DNA from: Trichaptum fuscoviolaceum
Taxonomy: Eukaryota; Basidiomycota; Agaricomycetes; Hymenochaetales; Trichaptaceae
Assembly: GCA_910574455.1 (NCBI GenBank)
Contig: CAJSYZ010000007.1
Coordinates: forward strand, 1,116,001 to 1,180,000
Direction of reading: 5' to 3'
DNA: 64,000 nt
This document shows positions 12,231-27,699 of the stretch, one piece after another; position 1 is the stretch's first letter, and each line of letters begins with the position of its first letter. A program made the translations under genes and the position numbers. Under the pieces are notes generated by a model, which saw nothing but the letters and a program-made list of their open reading frames with translations, had not been told where the DNA came from and made no database searches.

Positions 12231-13923
12231 ATGTCAATCCAGCTTGAACAAACGCCTGTCTTCTTTGATCCCCATCAGGACGCCTCTTCCTGCGAGCTTT
12301 ATTCCCAAAAACTCCGTCAGTATTTATCATCAATAATCAAACCTGTTTTTAATTATACGAAGAGGTAACTGCTATATGTTTCGTCACGAAAGACATTTGA
12401 TTAACATCTCTGTAGATCAGCCAAGATCAACGAAGATGTCAATGTGCGTCGCTTGGAATTGGAAAATGTCAGAGCTCAGAGGCGCATAAAACTCCTGTAT
12501 ATCGAGGCACTTCGTCGAGCTGCCGAAGAGGAACAACGCGAACTCTTAAACCTTGAAAAGAAGTGCGAATCGCTCGTGAGCGAGTCGAATCTTATTCTTT
12601 CTCGTCAGCGTCCTCGCATCACTCTCCCTGTCGAGATTGTCCTTCAGATTCTTTCTTACCTTTGGCCGCCCTCGACGCAGAACTGTGCCAGACCTCTGGG
12701 TGTTCGGCCGACCGAAGTCGCGATTGCACCATCTGCAGGTTTGGGATGGAAGTCTGCCATCGCGAATGTTAACTCATGGTCAAGGGTGCGCCGGCATACG
12801 ACTCGCTCGACACAGCCTACGCCTTTGCGCCAGGCGTTGAGAAGCAGCGCACCAGCACGACTTGACATTCACCTCGGAGATATGTACCCAGGGACAGACG
12901 CATTCTTGGCTGTGGTCGCTGAGTTTCGTGATCGATGGGATACCCTCTCGATAAATGCCGCTTATTGGAATCGTCAAGGAGCGTCTTTCAGCCAGCTTCG
13001 AGAGCTTGGAGTTGCGCTTTCCTCTATACGAAATCTTATCATCTATCCCCACGACTACTGCCAAGTGGGATTAGGGTGGGTGAGCTCTTGGTGCCGCATA
13101 CCCTCTGACTTGGAGAGCGATGAGGTGCCTCGCCTGCGCACTGCCGATATTCCCGCATCTTGTCTGCCATCTTTCACCCAAATATTCAGCCGTCTGCATA
13201 GTCTTACATTACACATATCCCAACCCTTGGAAGGATGTGCTCGTGGTTCATTCTCCGGATTGAAAGCGCTCGTTCGTCTCTCGATGCTAGATTGTTCGCA
13301 CGCGCGGGAGTTTTTCTCGGATGTCCGGAGCTCGAAACCAATTGTTCTTCCATACCTACGTGAGCTTGCAGTCGATGCGATAGACAGTAATGCGATACCT
13401 GTCGTAGCGTCCTCTCTGTCGTGCCCAAAGCTATGCAGCTTGACGATTGGCAAGATTAGATTCCCCAGTTTCAACAACGCGGAAAGGAACATCGAAGTGT
13501 ATCAGGCGCTGGCAAAGGGCCTGAGCGCTTCGTATCCTGGCATAGAAACTTTGGACTTGCGAACTTGGGTATGGTACTACATCTGATAATAAGTGTTTAT
13601 GCATGCTAACATCTTGATAGCCTAACCACGTCTTATACGATTTGTTGAAAGAGCCGGGGACTAGAGATTGCCGTTGGCTATTTCCGTGTCTCACTGATCT
13701 GAAGTGGGACATGACTGGTGACAAAGGCATAGGCGTCTCGGGCGAGATAAAAAGGTTGATCGACATAACAGAACGGCGTCATGAAAGTGACAGCTGCAAT
13801 AGCTTGCGGGTTCTTCAGATAGACCTGGCGTCATACGCTCAAAAGGTTGAAAATGCTGTCCATCTCCAAGCTGCACATTTCTACGGACTTGATGTTATTG
13901 TCCACATTGATTCTCAAGATTAG
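12231..13923 (+). CDS. F-box-like protein with N-terminal coiled coil
   Basis: Three exons, 12231-12364, 12416-13568 and 13621-13923, join in frame to 529 residues; splice phases agree at both junctions. The start is the ATG of MSIQLEQTPVFFD. Residues about 50-105 form a charged heptad-rich helix (RRLELENVRAQRR; EEEQRELLNLEKKCESL). It is followed by LPVEIVLQILSYLWPPS, a typical F-box-like motif of the large basidiomycete families. The C-terminal 400 residues are LRR-like without clear repeats. F-box proteins link substrates to Skp1-Cullin ubiquitin ligases; the substrate here is unknown. The F-box lacks the usual following Trp/Cys-rich segment, so SCF binding is inferred only. Confidence 0.8.
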
Positions 13924-15239
13924 GTATTTCACCGTGACATTTTCTCCTATATACATACAATATTCCATGGAACGGAGAGCTCGACAGATGCCTGTATGTG
14001 TTTCGCCCGCGAATGAACAAAGCGGACTTACTTATTTGCTTACTCCCAAAAAAGACATTCGTTTGGCTGCATGATTTCAACTCCAGAACCGATTCTCGGG
14101 CATCAAATTCATCAGAAGCATTAAAGTGCGTTACAATCGTCAAGCTCATACAATGGCATCACATTCTCTTAGTGGGCTAGCAAAAATCCTCCTCCCCGCA
14201 TGGAAACGAAAGCGAAATGACGCAAATTGAGAAATGGTAAACGCAGAATATACTCGCAACGAAGATAGCGAAAATAAATAATGTGCGGGGCGAAATGATT
14301 CTACCCCGCTCGGTTCGCATACGATCAAGATGGCGGACGGCTATCAATAAAAGTGGTTCCACTCAGCTTCATCTTATCTCTCATGAATATGTTGCTTACC
14401 AGCCTCAATAGAATTGTGAAAGACATAATCTCGGCAATGGTCAAGCGATGACACAGTAAGTGTTGCTGCTTCCTTGTGATTCTAAATCACGAGGCGGGAC
14501 GGTGGTGTTCGACTCGTGCTCAGAAGTGGGTGTTAAGCCAGAAACCGAGAAGAAAGCATTAATGGCGATCGTGAGGAAGGAGTCCATGGTGAAGCTGAAT
14601 TATGCTGGAAGTCGATAGGTATCCTGTGTATCGCAGTGAAGCCAAACGATTTGGACTGTGCCAAAGACAAGCAGTGGAGCTGGGGCGGGGTGTCCTTGCG
14701 ACAACTCTAAGGAAGCCCGACGGTTTAATGGCCTACTTAAATGGCCTACTTATATAGTGCCTAGGCAACTAAATGATGCCGCAGTTGCGCATTTCCTGAC
14801 TCCGCGACCGTGTAACTCGCTGTCCGCCCTTCGGGAAAAATGGGCGAAACGCGTTGTATCATCTACCAAGAATAGAGACGACAATAGCTCGCGTGTTTGC
14901 GGCACGGTATTATATACTATATGATCGCCTCGATGACTCAAACGTATGCGCTTTGACTTGTACAATGTGTGCTTCACATCGAGATTGTCAGGGTCGGATG
15001 ATCGACCGAAGTTACGAATTAGGTAAGACAATGGAGGACGAGATGTGACTGGGTGGAGGACAAAAAGAGTGAAAGCTGCAACGAGTAGAGGGCGGAAGCG
15101 AGAACCGAAGACAATAGGGCATATCAAACCTCTTTCCGTAGGTGCTAAATTAGATCCGCGAGACGGCAATTAGTATACGCTCTTTATTCTGCTTCAAATG
15201 ATAAATGGAAGAATAGAACCGAGCAACATGTCTCACATT
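13924..15239. other. Intergenic region, no supported gene
   Basis: Contains open frames of 60-139 codons on both strands (for example minus 15169-14750), without ATG starts in good context, splice structure or domain resemblance. It lies between convergent genes, so it should hold the 3' ends and terminators of both. Confidence 0.4.
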
Positions 15240-17919
15240 TCAAAACGTGATTGTTTCCCAATTATTGACTGGTCTGCCACCCAATGGCAGAATGAGACGC
15301 ATTTTTTGTAGTGCATCTGCGGCGTCCAGTACTTTTCTCTCTTCGTTAGTGAGGGATGATCTTCGGTCGGTAGACTCATCAGCGAAAATAAAGCTTTCCG
15401 CCTGACAGACTGTATCCCTTTCCGGAAGTGTACCGTTGAGAAAATAGCTCCTGACTGTTTTATGTGTACAAAGAGACGATGCTGCGACAGAGCAATGCTG
15501 AGAAAAACATAATTAAACAAATTGAAATGGATCTAGTGCGTTAGAACTACTTACTCCTGAGGTATTCTGCTGCAGCACAACGGAGTCTTTAAACCCTCTC
15601 GACATTTTGTGGGCACTACCTGCGCGTTAAACAGAAGAAGACAAAGGGGCAAAAGGTTGACTTACTTTCGAAGAGGACTAACAGGATCTTAGATAGAGTA
15701 AATTTATCTCGTTTTTTTGAAGTTCAAACTGATTCTCACCAGCTGTGTTTCCAATGAGTAGCAGAGGATAACTCGTATTCTGTTCGAAAGAGCCTGAACG
15801 ATTGACTATCAGACACCGCGGAATTTCCGTTAACAGACGACAAACCCTTCAATCGGTCTTTGGCGCGTATCTTCCACGTTCTGAAGCCCACACATTAGCT
15901 ATTAAGTAGGAAGGACAAGGGCGAAAAGTATTACGCGCATATGAGGGGCATAGACCACACATCTGTAAACGTCGTGTCCCTCGACAACTCATCGTAGAAT
16001 GCCCGCGCCTCAGCTAAGTTCATGTGCGTTTCCGAAGCATCGCCACATGCAATGGCGTTAGAAAGTGCCATACCCGACAAAGCACGTTGCTGTTCGGGCG
16101 GGGCTGAGCAATTGCATTTTACCAAGTTCTCGAGCATCCGCCTCGACGAGCGCTGGTATATGTGTGACCCATCGCCCTTCTCGAGCTCCGCCAGTAGTAA
16201 AATGAGAGTTCTCCCACCTCCATTGTGGGTAACGTACAGTGATTGCAAGATTTGCTCCCTCACTAATGCGTAATCGACGATGCCGTATTCGCCCAGCTGC
16301 GGCAAGTATACGGGGACTGGCTCTTCCTTGATTTTCGCCAAGAGATTGCTAACGCGCGTAGCGATGAGCTCAGCATTATCCTCCTTGAGTGGGCAGGGAT
16401 CATTCGGTCCAGCTATTGCACATGCTTCGTAGATGTCATATAATGCTGCATCCGTATCCTGGAGGAAGTTGGCCCATAAACCTATTATGATACGGCATGT
16501 AGTTAGTAACAAAGTACCTGAATCATGGATTCCACTAGCCTGAATAGTAATCCTCAGCATCTCCGACACCGTCGATAATGAGCCTACCAATATTGTTCTA
16601 CAGCGATAAGGAAAAATATTACTAAGGGAGGTGTAAACTGTATTCATCACAAGGTACGTACTGGAAACATTGCGGCAAATTTTCGCGTTATTCAAAGCAT
16701 CAGAAGTATTGTGGAAACCCAAGATGTGTATAATCAGACATACGTTTCTCCTAATACTGATCCATATCTGTGAGTAAATTAGTTTGAGTACTGTGAAATT
16801 GTGAAGGACGTTTTCTCACGAGAAGCCCCAATATTGCAGTTTGTCGTAACCCGAAGCTTTGACAATGGACAACATATCTGTTGCTACTGTAGGCGTTGAC
16901 ACATAGGAAGCATACCGCAAGTTCCGATCTTCAGCTAGCTGTCCAAGGACCTTATGGCGAACAAAGGCTTCGCTAAAAGAAGTGGACGATGCGTTGACAT
17001 TACCGGGCACTTCTGCGAAAAACTTGGCTTCCTCAAACGTTGACTCAAATACGTGAAGCTGGGGTGTCGTGAATAGGACTCCTATATCATAGGTTAGGTG
17101 ATATATCACAGACAGCGACCAAAGTTTCCGCACCTCGGGGATCGAAGCCGATTAGATCGAACTCGCCTCCAAGTATTACACGGAAGGCTGGGGCAGAGCG
17201 AAGAACAAAAGAAACGCCGGAGTTACCAGGACCGCCTGAATGTGAACGTTCCTTACTCCCTTTAACCGTTAAATGATAAAGCTGACCGCACCTGGATTAA
17301 GAAGGATAGGACCTTTATAATTCTCGTGGCCAGGCGGATACATGGCTGGATACTTTATCAAAGCAATCGCAGCCTCTTCTTCATTTGGCTCCGAGTAAGC
17401 AAGAGGAACCTGAGGTAGTGAATGAGTCGACTAATCCATCTACGCAGATATGACACAAATTTCTTACAGCAAGTCTAGCGCAGCAATAGCTTTCGTAACA
17501 TTCAGTCCAATTCAGAGTCCTCGAAGGCAAGTGCTGTATTGTTAAATTTATTCAGATATGCAGAACATGTATGACAGAGTAGGTGTACTCACGGTCGACC
17601 AATCGAACGAAGGAAGTATCGCAGCGACCTCGGGGCTCACATCTACTGGGTAGTATCGAGGAGACTTGCTAGTCGTTGACACATTGGAAAAACGTCCACT
17701 ACGCTCCTTTCCTTTGAGCAGCAACTCTCCAGAGTTCTGGTATATCAGCCCGGAAAGGACAAATGAAGTTAAAGTGAGAAAGCGGCATGCGCGCTGGCTG
17801 ATGCGTCGGCGATCGCGTGGAGGCCGGAAACCTAAGTCGCACTCTTTATTGATGGGTGTGCGGACACAGCTGTTGTTGTGTGTTCGACCAAAAAATTCGT
17901 TCTCGCTACTGGCGTCCAT
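15240..17919 (-). CDS. TAP-like alpha/beta hydrolase (possible splice lesion)
   Basis: Multi-exon gene starting at ATG 17919 (MDASSENEFFGRTHNN) and ending at TGA 15240-15242. A hydrophobic segment (FLTLTSFVLSGLIYQ, about residues 47-61) suggests an N-terminal anchor. Then come LNWTECYESYCCARLAVPL, the oxyanion-loop region LLNPGGPGNSG, GFDPRG, the nucleophile elbow YWGFS/YGSVLGE (split by an intron near 16815-16780), FAAMFPNNIGRLIIDGVGDA, a helical lid (16460-15931), the acid motif LLLIGNTADPVSPLR and the His motif SGHCSVAASSLC. This is the tripeptidyl-aminopeptidase-like branch of the alpha/beta hydrolases (C-terminal TAP domain), acting on peptides or esters. All three catalytic residues are present. 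The intron after YGSVLGET (donor GTATGT) has no AG acceptor where FAAMFP resumes (about 16686); the sequence there reads GCGAAA. The gene may be damaged or use an unusual site. Confidence 0.8.
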
Positions 17920-19041
17920 CTTAGCAAGTCTGTGGCTGGATAGATCAGCCAAATGTTGAACTCGGAATAATTAATGGTGGACGGAGCGCAGAGCAAGGTT
18001 TAGCGCACGTCTTCCAACCATCTAAGAATCGCCTCTTATAATCTGGGCGAGTCCCTGGTTGTTTGTTGGAGAAGGTGGAAAAGCCTTCCCGTATCGTAGT
18101 GATCGCAGTCCGCAGCATCATCTTCGTACCAATCGGCAGAGAGAAAGCACATGTTACTACATACCTCCGAGTCGTCGGATATTTGGGTTATCCTCATTGA
18201 GGACGATAATTTTGTGCAGAAGACTAAACGTGAGGGTGCAAGCACATTATTGTTGAGAATTAATGAACGACATCATACCGTGACGGTAATTCAAATGCGA
18301 GAGTTGAGGTTGCACCGACTTCGGCAGCTCCGAGTCCCGGTCCGGATGTCTCAATAACTGCTATTTTTGGAAGTCAATGGCCGTCGCTCCAATTTCCTCC
18401 ACTCTCTCGATTCAAGTTACACTTGCTACTGGATCGAGGAGTAATGAGTATGCATAGCGGATAGTACAGCTTTTATACTCAAGCCTTACTCTTCCGATTC
18501 GTATCTTAGTTTAGTCAACAAACATTGCGGCCTTAGGAATCGGCATTCATGACATCATACAACCGCACAACTTGAAGCTCGGAGGAACTTTATCACGCAT
18601 GAGAGATCCAGATCCAGAACTTCTTATCGCGCTTGGGAAGGAAAGCTTTCCAGTCCTCAGAGCAGAGTGCACGAGGGGAAGGACGCCATCGAATGTTGCG
18701 ACAAAGTAATGGAGGCATGGCGGGTTTCACACCATTTTGCGATAATCCTGCGAAAGTCATAAGACGTAGTAGATTCCTGGCGCTCAAGGTTTAAATTTAC
18801 CCACCACTATCTGTTACTTACCGATCATTAATAGGACCTCCCTCGATGAGGGCACTCAAGGGGTCACAACCATCTTCGAATAATCCGAATAAGGCGCACT
18901 GACTACATCGAAATAAGTTATATTCCAAGGAGGTACTGTTCGACGATCCCTCGTATGTTGACGAAGGCTATATGAGATATATGTATACCCATGAGACCCT
19001 AGTTTTCTTTATATTTATTCTTAATGATATCCGCGGCCTAT
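17920..19041. other. Intergenic region, no supported gene
   Basis: Between two minus-strand genes: promoter of the hydrolase at the left and 3' flank of the GMC gene at the right. Short open frames only; none has family resemblance. Confidence 0.4.
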
Positions 19042-21895
<2,854 letters not shown>

Positions 21896-22699
21896 GGTGA
21901 TGAGGGCACTGAGGGTGGATGTTTGGTAATTATTCTACGTGCAATGTTCTGCATTTTAAGCAACGCAGCGGGAGGTGTCACAACCACTTCTCTGAGCCGG
22001 GTTTGCTCGCTAGTATGAAACCTCTCGGATCTCGTTACCAAGAGCGAGGAAGAGAACCCAAATCGCCAGCATCCTCCGGATCAATCAGGCGTTGAGTGTG
22101 AACACATTTATTGGAGGATACGTGTTTGGGCTCTGAAATTTTTGACCTGATTGGCTGAAAGAGTGTATGAACGCTACCCGTGTATACACCGCAAGCCAGA
22201 ATGAAATGCTTAGCCGGGCTGATGTGTTGCCAGAAGCAGCTATTGTCCGAATACGAGTCCCGAGAATCAAGGAGGCTAAGACTACAAGTCATGAGTCTTT
22301 TGAGCTGTCGCGTCTTGCATATGTATCCCCCCCTTGATAATCGGAGTCGGCGTGTATCCATGCCTATCACAGCGAGCCAGATTGTTGGTACTAGAGTAGA
22401 GTGCCAGTTCACTCTGCAACCGCAACAATCAAGATACCGCTCAAAAATCCTAGTCCATTTGTTTGACCCAATTATCATGACCACGGTGACAGATTTGTTC
22501 CAGGGCCTCCAAGAGTAGGGTGAGTATGTTGGTGAACTTGAAGAAAGAAAGCAAAAACGCGAGACTCGACACAAGTCGACTCCGAGACGCACTTTCAACT
22601 CTTGATGTTACGTAATATAGTACTTTCTTGATATTCGGTCCCGCCGTCTGCCCTGCGGATGCAACGAGACTTGAACGTCGATGAGACGTTGTGCTCATC
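21896..22699. promoter_or_regulatory. Divergent promoter region, GMC oxidoreductase / AVL9
   Basis: The 804 bp between the two start codons separates genes transcribed away from each other, so promoters of both must lie here. Open frames inside it show no family resemblance. No core promoter element could be assigned. Confidence 0.5.
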
Positions 22700-25600
22700 A
22701 TGTCCAGTGTTCTTCGACTCAGCCCTTCACCATCACCAACGAAACATGATTTCTCCTTCAATGACACGGACGATGACGGGACAGACCAGGCATCTCAACG
22801 TTCAATTTCACTCTCATCGCCAACGAAGTCTACTCATGAAGCTCACGACCCAGAACCTCTATCCTCTCATTCCACAACACACTCCTTCGACCAATATACT
22901 ATACCAGACCTGAAATATAAGGAGACCGAGGAGGACAAACATTCTAGCATATCGGTGTCCGAGACGAGGAGCAGTGTTGCGGACACCCGAAGAAGCTCTG
23001 AAGTGTCCTCTCTACCTTCGTCGTCGATGAAGTACCCTCCGGCTCCGGCACGCTTTGCTTCTGACAATGACACCTCATCTATGATCTCGTACTCTTCCTC
23101 GTCTTCGAGAAAAGTGCGCCCAGAATCAAGTCTGATAGAACCCCCGGCAGGACCTCTTGTGCTAGGCATTGCATTAGTGGACTTCAATCATCTTGTGAGT
23201 CACATGGCGTCAGTGCATCACCATTCCATACTCTCGCTGATCTACACATTATTCTTACCCAATGCCCGCTTTTCTACTCCTACCACATTTGCAACATCGC
23301 TGGAAACTGGATTCGCCATCAGGTTGGCCCCAAGATTGAATTTTGTGAAGGAAGTGTGTTTGACGAGGAACAAATGCACACTATCATGCCATTTCTAGCA
23401 CTCCCAGATGGCGCACATCTGGTCCGTATGCTGCTTCATTGCAGTCTTGAGCATAAAACTGAAATTTGCAGCAATTTTAGAGCGCCGAAGACTACTCATA
23501 CTTCCACCTTGTTCCATCGTCACCGCATCCATCAACCATTTTCGGTATATCATGCAACCGACAAATCAAGACCTCTGACCTGCTGGCAAGAGATGAGGAC
23601 GTAACACGCTCAACTGTTCAAAAAGCCGTGGTCGTTCTTGCGTCGAAGCCGCTATTCGGCCCGATCCGTGATAGGCTAGGCGTCGTAACGCGAGCATTAT
23701 TTGACCAAAGAGACTTCAGAGAGACAAACATTCTTGTCGACTTCAAATCATCTCTGGAGCTGTCTCTTCGAACGCAATTGACTGAGAGCGCGTTATACAT
23801 GGGTAAGCTACCGACCTTAACTAGCCTTCAACTTCTAACGGCAACCATAGGAACCAGTTTGTATGACGTTCAATGAAGTGTGCTGAAAGAATATTAATGT
23901 TTGGTGTAGGCGGGAACTTGTACACAAGTTTCGAGGTCGGACATTACTTCTTCTCAAGACTCTGATGCTGCAGAAACGGGTGAATAATCTATTATCCATC
24001 TATGGTATAAATTCTGATCAAGGTCCAGATAATGTTCTATGGGCACCCTGTGGAACGACTTTGCACGTATCAATATTCCCTTATTTCCTTAATACCTGGT
24101 TCGTGACCATTGCATGAATTCTGGGCCGTACTCAATTTGTTTGCTTAGGTTTGTTACAGAATCTAGATGACTGCGGCTCACCGCCGCTTAATTCTCGCGC
24201 TACTGCACTGTCTCGTGCAACATCCCTTCGCACGAGTGACAGAAAGAGTCTTCTCTCGTATCTTGGTCTGCCTTTGAATATATTTGGAAAGGTTCGCATC
24301 CATATCGGACATGATTTGAAAAGACTTTGAATAGATCCTTCTATAGGACGCTTTCTTCCAGCCATACCTTCCTCTGCAGCAAGTTGACCTACTGAAGGAC
24401 ACTGGGAGCTATGTCTGTGGATGCACGAACTCGATCGTTACGCAACAAAAGGAAATAGATCTATTAATCAATGTGGGCATGATATCTATATGCAGACTCC
24501 TGTGATAACCCAATGACTTTACGTGACAGATCGAGACAAACACATTCGAGTTTCGAGATCCAAAACTAGAACGATTAGTCGCGTTAACTGCTGCGGATCG
24601 GAAGTGGATGGACGAGATTGTCAGAGACGTGAACGATGGTTGGGATGATGTAGATCCTGGACGGTCAAAAGCTATGCAGTCAGTCTTGGGTGGAACATGG
24701 TTATGAACGCGCTGACGTAGTTTTTGATAGATTCAAAGGTAGTGATGACTATCTCCGTACGAAGGTAAAATGAGGTTTTACACTGTCGTCTTTTTCTGAT
24801 GACTGATTCATCTAGTTTGAGGAATACGTTTCGGCAGCCCTGGCATCTGTCAAATACAGTGACTTCATCTCAAAAGGCGAGAGGCAAGAAGTTGTTATCA
24901 CTGGTATTTATGAGTCACCAAGTATCTTCTTTCAATACTGAATGAAGCATCTAGACGCCGGGGATGCGAATGCCATCAACGACTTTAACACCTTATGGAT
25001 AGCGGAGTTCAAGAAGACGAATGCTTTCGATATATGGAATCAAATTACCGACCCTATGCTGTTCGATATTATTGAGGCTCGGTACGTCGCCTCAAATTGT
25101 TTTCACTCTAACGAGGCTTATCATCCACTCAGACACCCTTGTGCTGGCAAGCCCAATGTTGTGGAAGATATTGGGCTACGTCTGCAGGAAGGACTCCAGG
25201 AACTGCACATTCAGGAGCAACTTGCGCCGACAAGAGAGGCAATCTCACGGACGATTGCGTCGAGTTCAACGAGTTTCTTCAAGGCCGTCGAAGGCGTCCG
25301 TGGGCGGTGGTCGCAGAGATCTGCAAGCTCATTGTCTGTGAATGGGGATAGCACGTCAACAATCGCCACTACACCGGTGGAGATAACGCATTCCGAGGCT
25401 GATCTAGCGGCTTCAAACGCTTCCAAGCTTAGACCACTCTCAACAGCGTCGATGGCCTCTCAATCTTCTCAGTCTCCATCCCCGGGCCCTGGTTTGCGGC
25501 CTCTAGCTCTGTCCGCAGCCCAGACAGCAACCGAGACGAAGGCTGCTTTGAGCACTTGGGGGTCTAATCTTGGCACCTTTATTTCCCAACGCGCAACGCG

Positions 25601-25982
25601 CTTAACGGTACCTCGGACGACTAGCGGAAACAGTGTGAGTGGTGCACTAAGCCAAGGCTCGAGCAGCTCTAGCTCCTATTCCTCTCAGCCACCTAGCACG
25701 GGCGGCTCGCCTCCTTTAGGTGAAACGACTGAAGCAACGCCTCAGCAACGTTCCACGTCATCACCGCCACCGTTGACTAGTATATTATCCTCATGGTCAT
25801 GGAAGGCGAAGTCCACTTCCCCACCTTCCGCTCAAACTAAGCCACCATTGGAAGTAGAGGAAGATGATTCTGAATTTAAACCTAGAAACCTGGGCGAATT
25901 CGAACCTCCTGTGAAAACGGACATTAGAAAAAGTACGGACACTGGGATTAGCACAGATGTACAGCCAGGGATGGCGTTATAA
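22700..25982 (+). CDS. AVL9: AVL9 homolog (late secretory pathway, DENN-like)
   Basis: Starts at ATG 22700. First exons: 22700-23194, 23323-23421, 23481-23802, a 10-nt micro-exon 23851-23860, 23910-23979, 24023-24098, 24149-24291; more follow from 24347, with the last large exon ending at TAA 25980-25982. Phases agree throughout the part I checked. After a Ser/Thr-rich N-terminus (about 150 residues) come LVLGIALVDFNHLVGPKIEF, MPFLALPDGAHLSAEDYSYF, FGISCNRQI, VTRSTVQKAVVVLASKPLFG, LRELVHKFRGRTLLLLKTLM, FYGHPVERLC and the Avl9 C-terminal blocks near 24560-25230, then a disordered Ser/Pro-rich tail. AVL9 is conserved in eukaryotes and in yeast acts in exocytic transport from the Golgi. It is expected to be single-copy, so a useful species marker. 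Symbol by homology. Confidence 0.9.
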
Positions 25983-26150
25983 CATTCGTAATCTATGTAT
26001 TGCCTACATCATGTTACACCATGATTTTGACCTGAAAATCCGTGCGCGCAAAGCTGCTGAACTGCAAGAACATTTTTGTATATACTAGTTATGACTATCC
26101 GTGGATTATGGACTGAGAATAGTCTCAGGATAACAATATTGCATGACCTC

Positions 26151-27687
26151 CTACTCATCGTCATCTGCGTTTCCGTCGTCGTCGTCATCCCCATCGAGTT
26201 TTTCCCACTCCACTTCGTACTGCCATAATTCTGTGCTTTCCCCTCGAGCTAGCGCAATAATTTGGACACTCAAGGGAATGAGAAGAGATGCTATGCATCC
26301 CATGAATAGGCCGCCTGACGCAAACGATCCATCCAAGAAAGAAACTGCCTTCAGCATCGCGAGAAGTAGGTACGAGAGGAAGAATGCAATGATTGATGTA
26401 TAGAAGTAAATTTTGCTGAACTTGACGGGATGACCGAATGAATTTCCTTGAGTATCCTGGCTCTTGATGGCAAGGTCTGAGAAGCCGTACATATAGAACC
26501 GAAATATGAGTTGGAAGGTAGTGCATAGGACTACGGATCCCAGGATGGTAAGTGTCCAGTTGGTGTGGATGTTGTCGTGTTGAGAGCATACACGAATGGG
26601 GAAGATAAACCCCTGCCTGTATGCCGACCACAGCAATACTGCCTTGCCGAGGAAAAACTATTGCACATGGCATTTTCAGGGTTATGCGATGAAACAAGAT
26701 TTGCGTCAGAAAGATCGTTTACTATGAAAACTTAAATGATTATGCTTACATTAAACACACTGTAGCATATTAGTTTCCCGAAGGATTCAACACCCCGCTT
26801 GTAACTTGTTATATTGGACTCGTTGTGAATGATCGACATGAATACGATGGATTGCGCCGCTGGCATCTCATACCAGAGAGCCGATGTTGTTACTGTAGCG
26901 GCGAAGGATATGCGCAATACCTCGGTAGCCCTCGGAAACCTTCTCATAAGAGCGCAAGAGAAAATGGCAGCTACAGTAGGCATTAGCTATAGACAGGTGT
27001 ATGTCAAGATCAGCATTGGCGAGCACTCACGTGTTATGTTGCAACGTGAGTGTGATTCCCAAAGTATGGAATGAAGATCGGTAAATGATACTACCATCTA
27101 TCGAATTTGATCAATACTTTGCATAGATTGAAAGGAACGAAGTCGATGCTCACTTTCATGCTATAGAAAAAAAGAGGAAACCACAAAAAGACAGTGTAGC
27201 CGAGTCTCCGCCATGCGTCAGGAAGGAGAAAACCAAGAGCGATTGCGACCATGACGTAGACGAAGACGACATTAGTCAAACAGTCATTGTAGTATCCTCT
27301 TGTGGCACCTTCAAAAGAGGGCCAAGCTTTCAGCTTTGTCAAGGGGATCTTACGCTCGGCCTCGGGTTCGTGAAGAGTTTTGTTGGAAGGATATTTCCAG
27401 ATCTTAGCACGAAGAAGGCATAAGATTAGCATTTTCTTGGAGAGGGATGGAATGAAACTGCGTATATTGCGTACCTGGCAAGTCGATATGCAATCTAGGA
27501 GAAAGATGGTAACAGCGGGTACGAAAACATAGCCGTAGTCTTGAAGGCTGGTCAGCATACGGAGTGGAAGACCCTCTACAGTGAAAGGTTCTGCTAGTGT
27601 GTGGACGTAAAGTTGGATCTCTGAAACTATACACCACAAAAATGCTTTCAAGGTGGAGATGTGAGAGATAACAGTCTCTAGTGACAT
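26151..27687 (-). CDS. Unrecognised multi-pass membrane protein
   Basis: ATG at 27687 (MSLETVISHISTLKAFLWCI), stop TAG at 26151-26153. Exon blocks: 27687 to about 27110, about 26983-26735 (MPTVAAIFSCALMRRFPRAT; SALWYEMPAAQSIVFMSII), and about 26640-26151. At least seven hydrophobic stretches are visible, including YGYVFVPAVTIFLLDCI, NVVFVYVMVAIALGFLLPDA, FLWFPLFFYSMKVSIDF, FYTSIIAFFLSYLLLAMLKA and GGLFMGCIASLLIPLSVQII. The C-terminus is very acidic (DGDDDDDGNADDDE). I do not recognise the family. Upstream sequence (28300-27700) has further coding-like, hydrophobic minus-strand stretches, so the true start may lie farther right. A neighbouring minus-strand membrane gene at 29349-30810 may or may not be related. 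Confidence 0.55.
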
Positions 27688-27699
27688 CGTAGTTGCTTC

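Noticed and set aside
12656..13492. Minus-strand open frames across the F-box gene
   Set aside because: Shadow frames: the plus strand gives a spliced 529-residue protein with consistent phases.
14750..15169. 139-codon minus-strand frame as a gene
   Set aside because: First codon is not ATG, no homology or exon structure; the true 3' end of the hydrolase gene stops at 15240.
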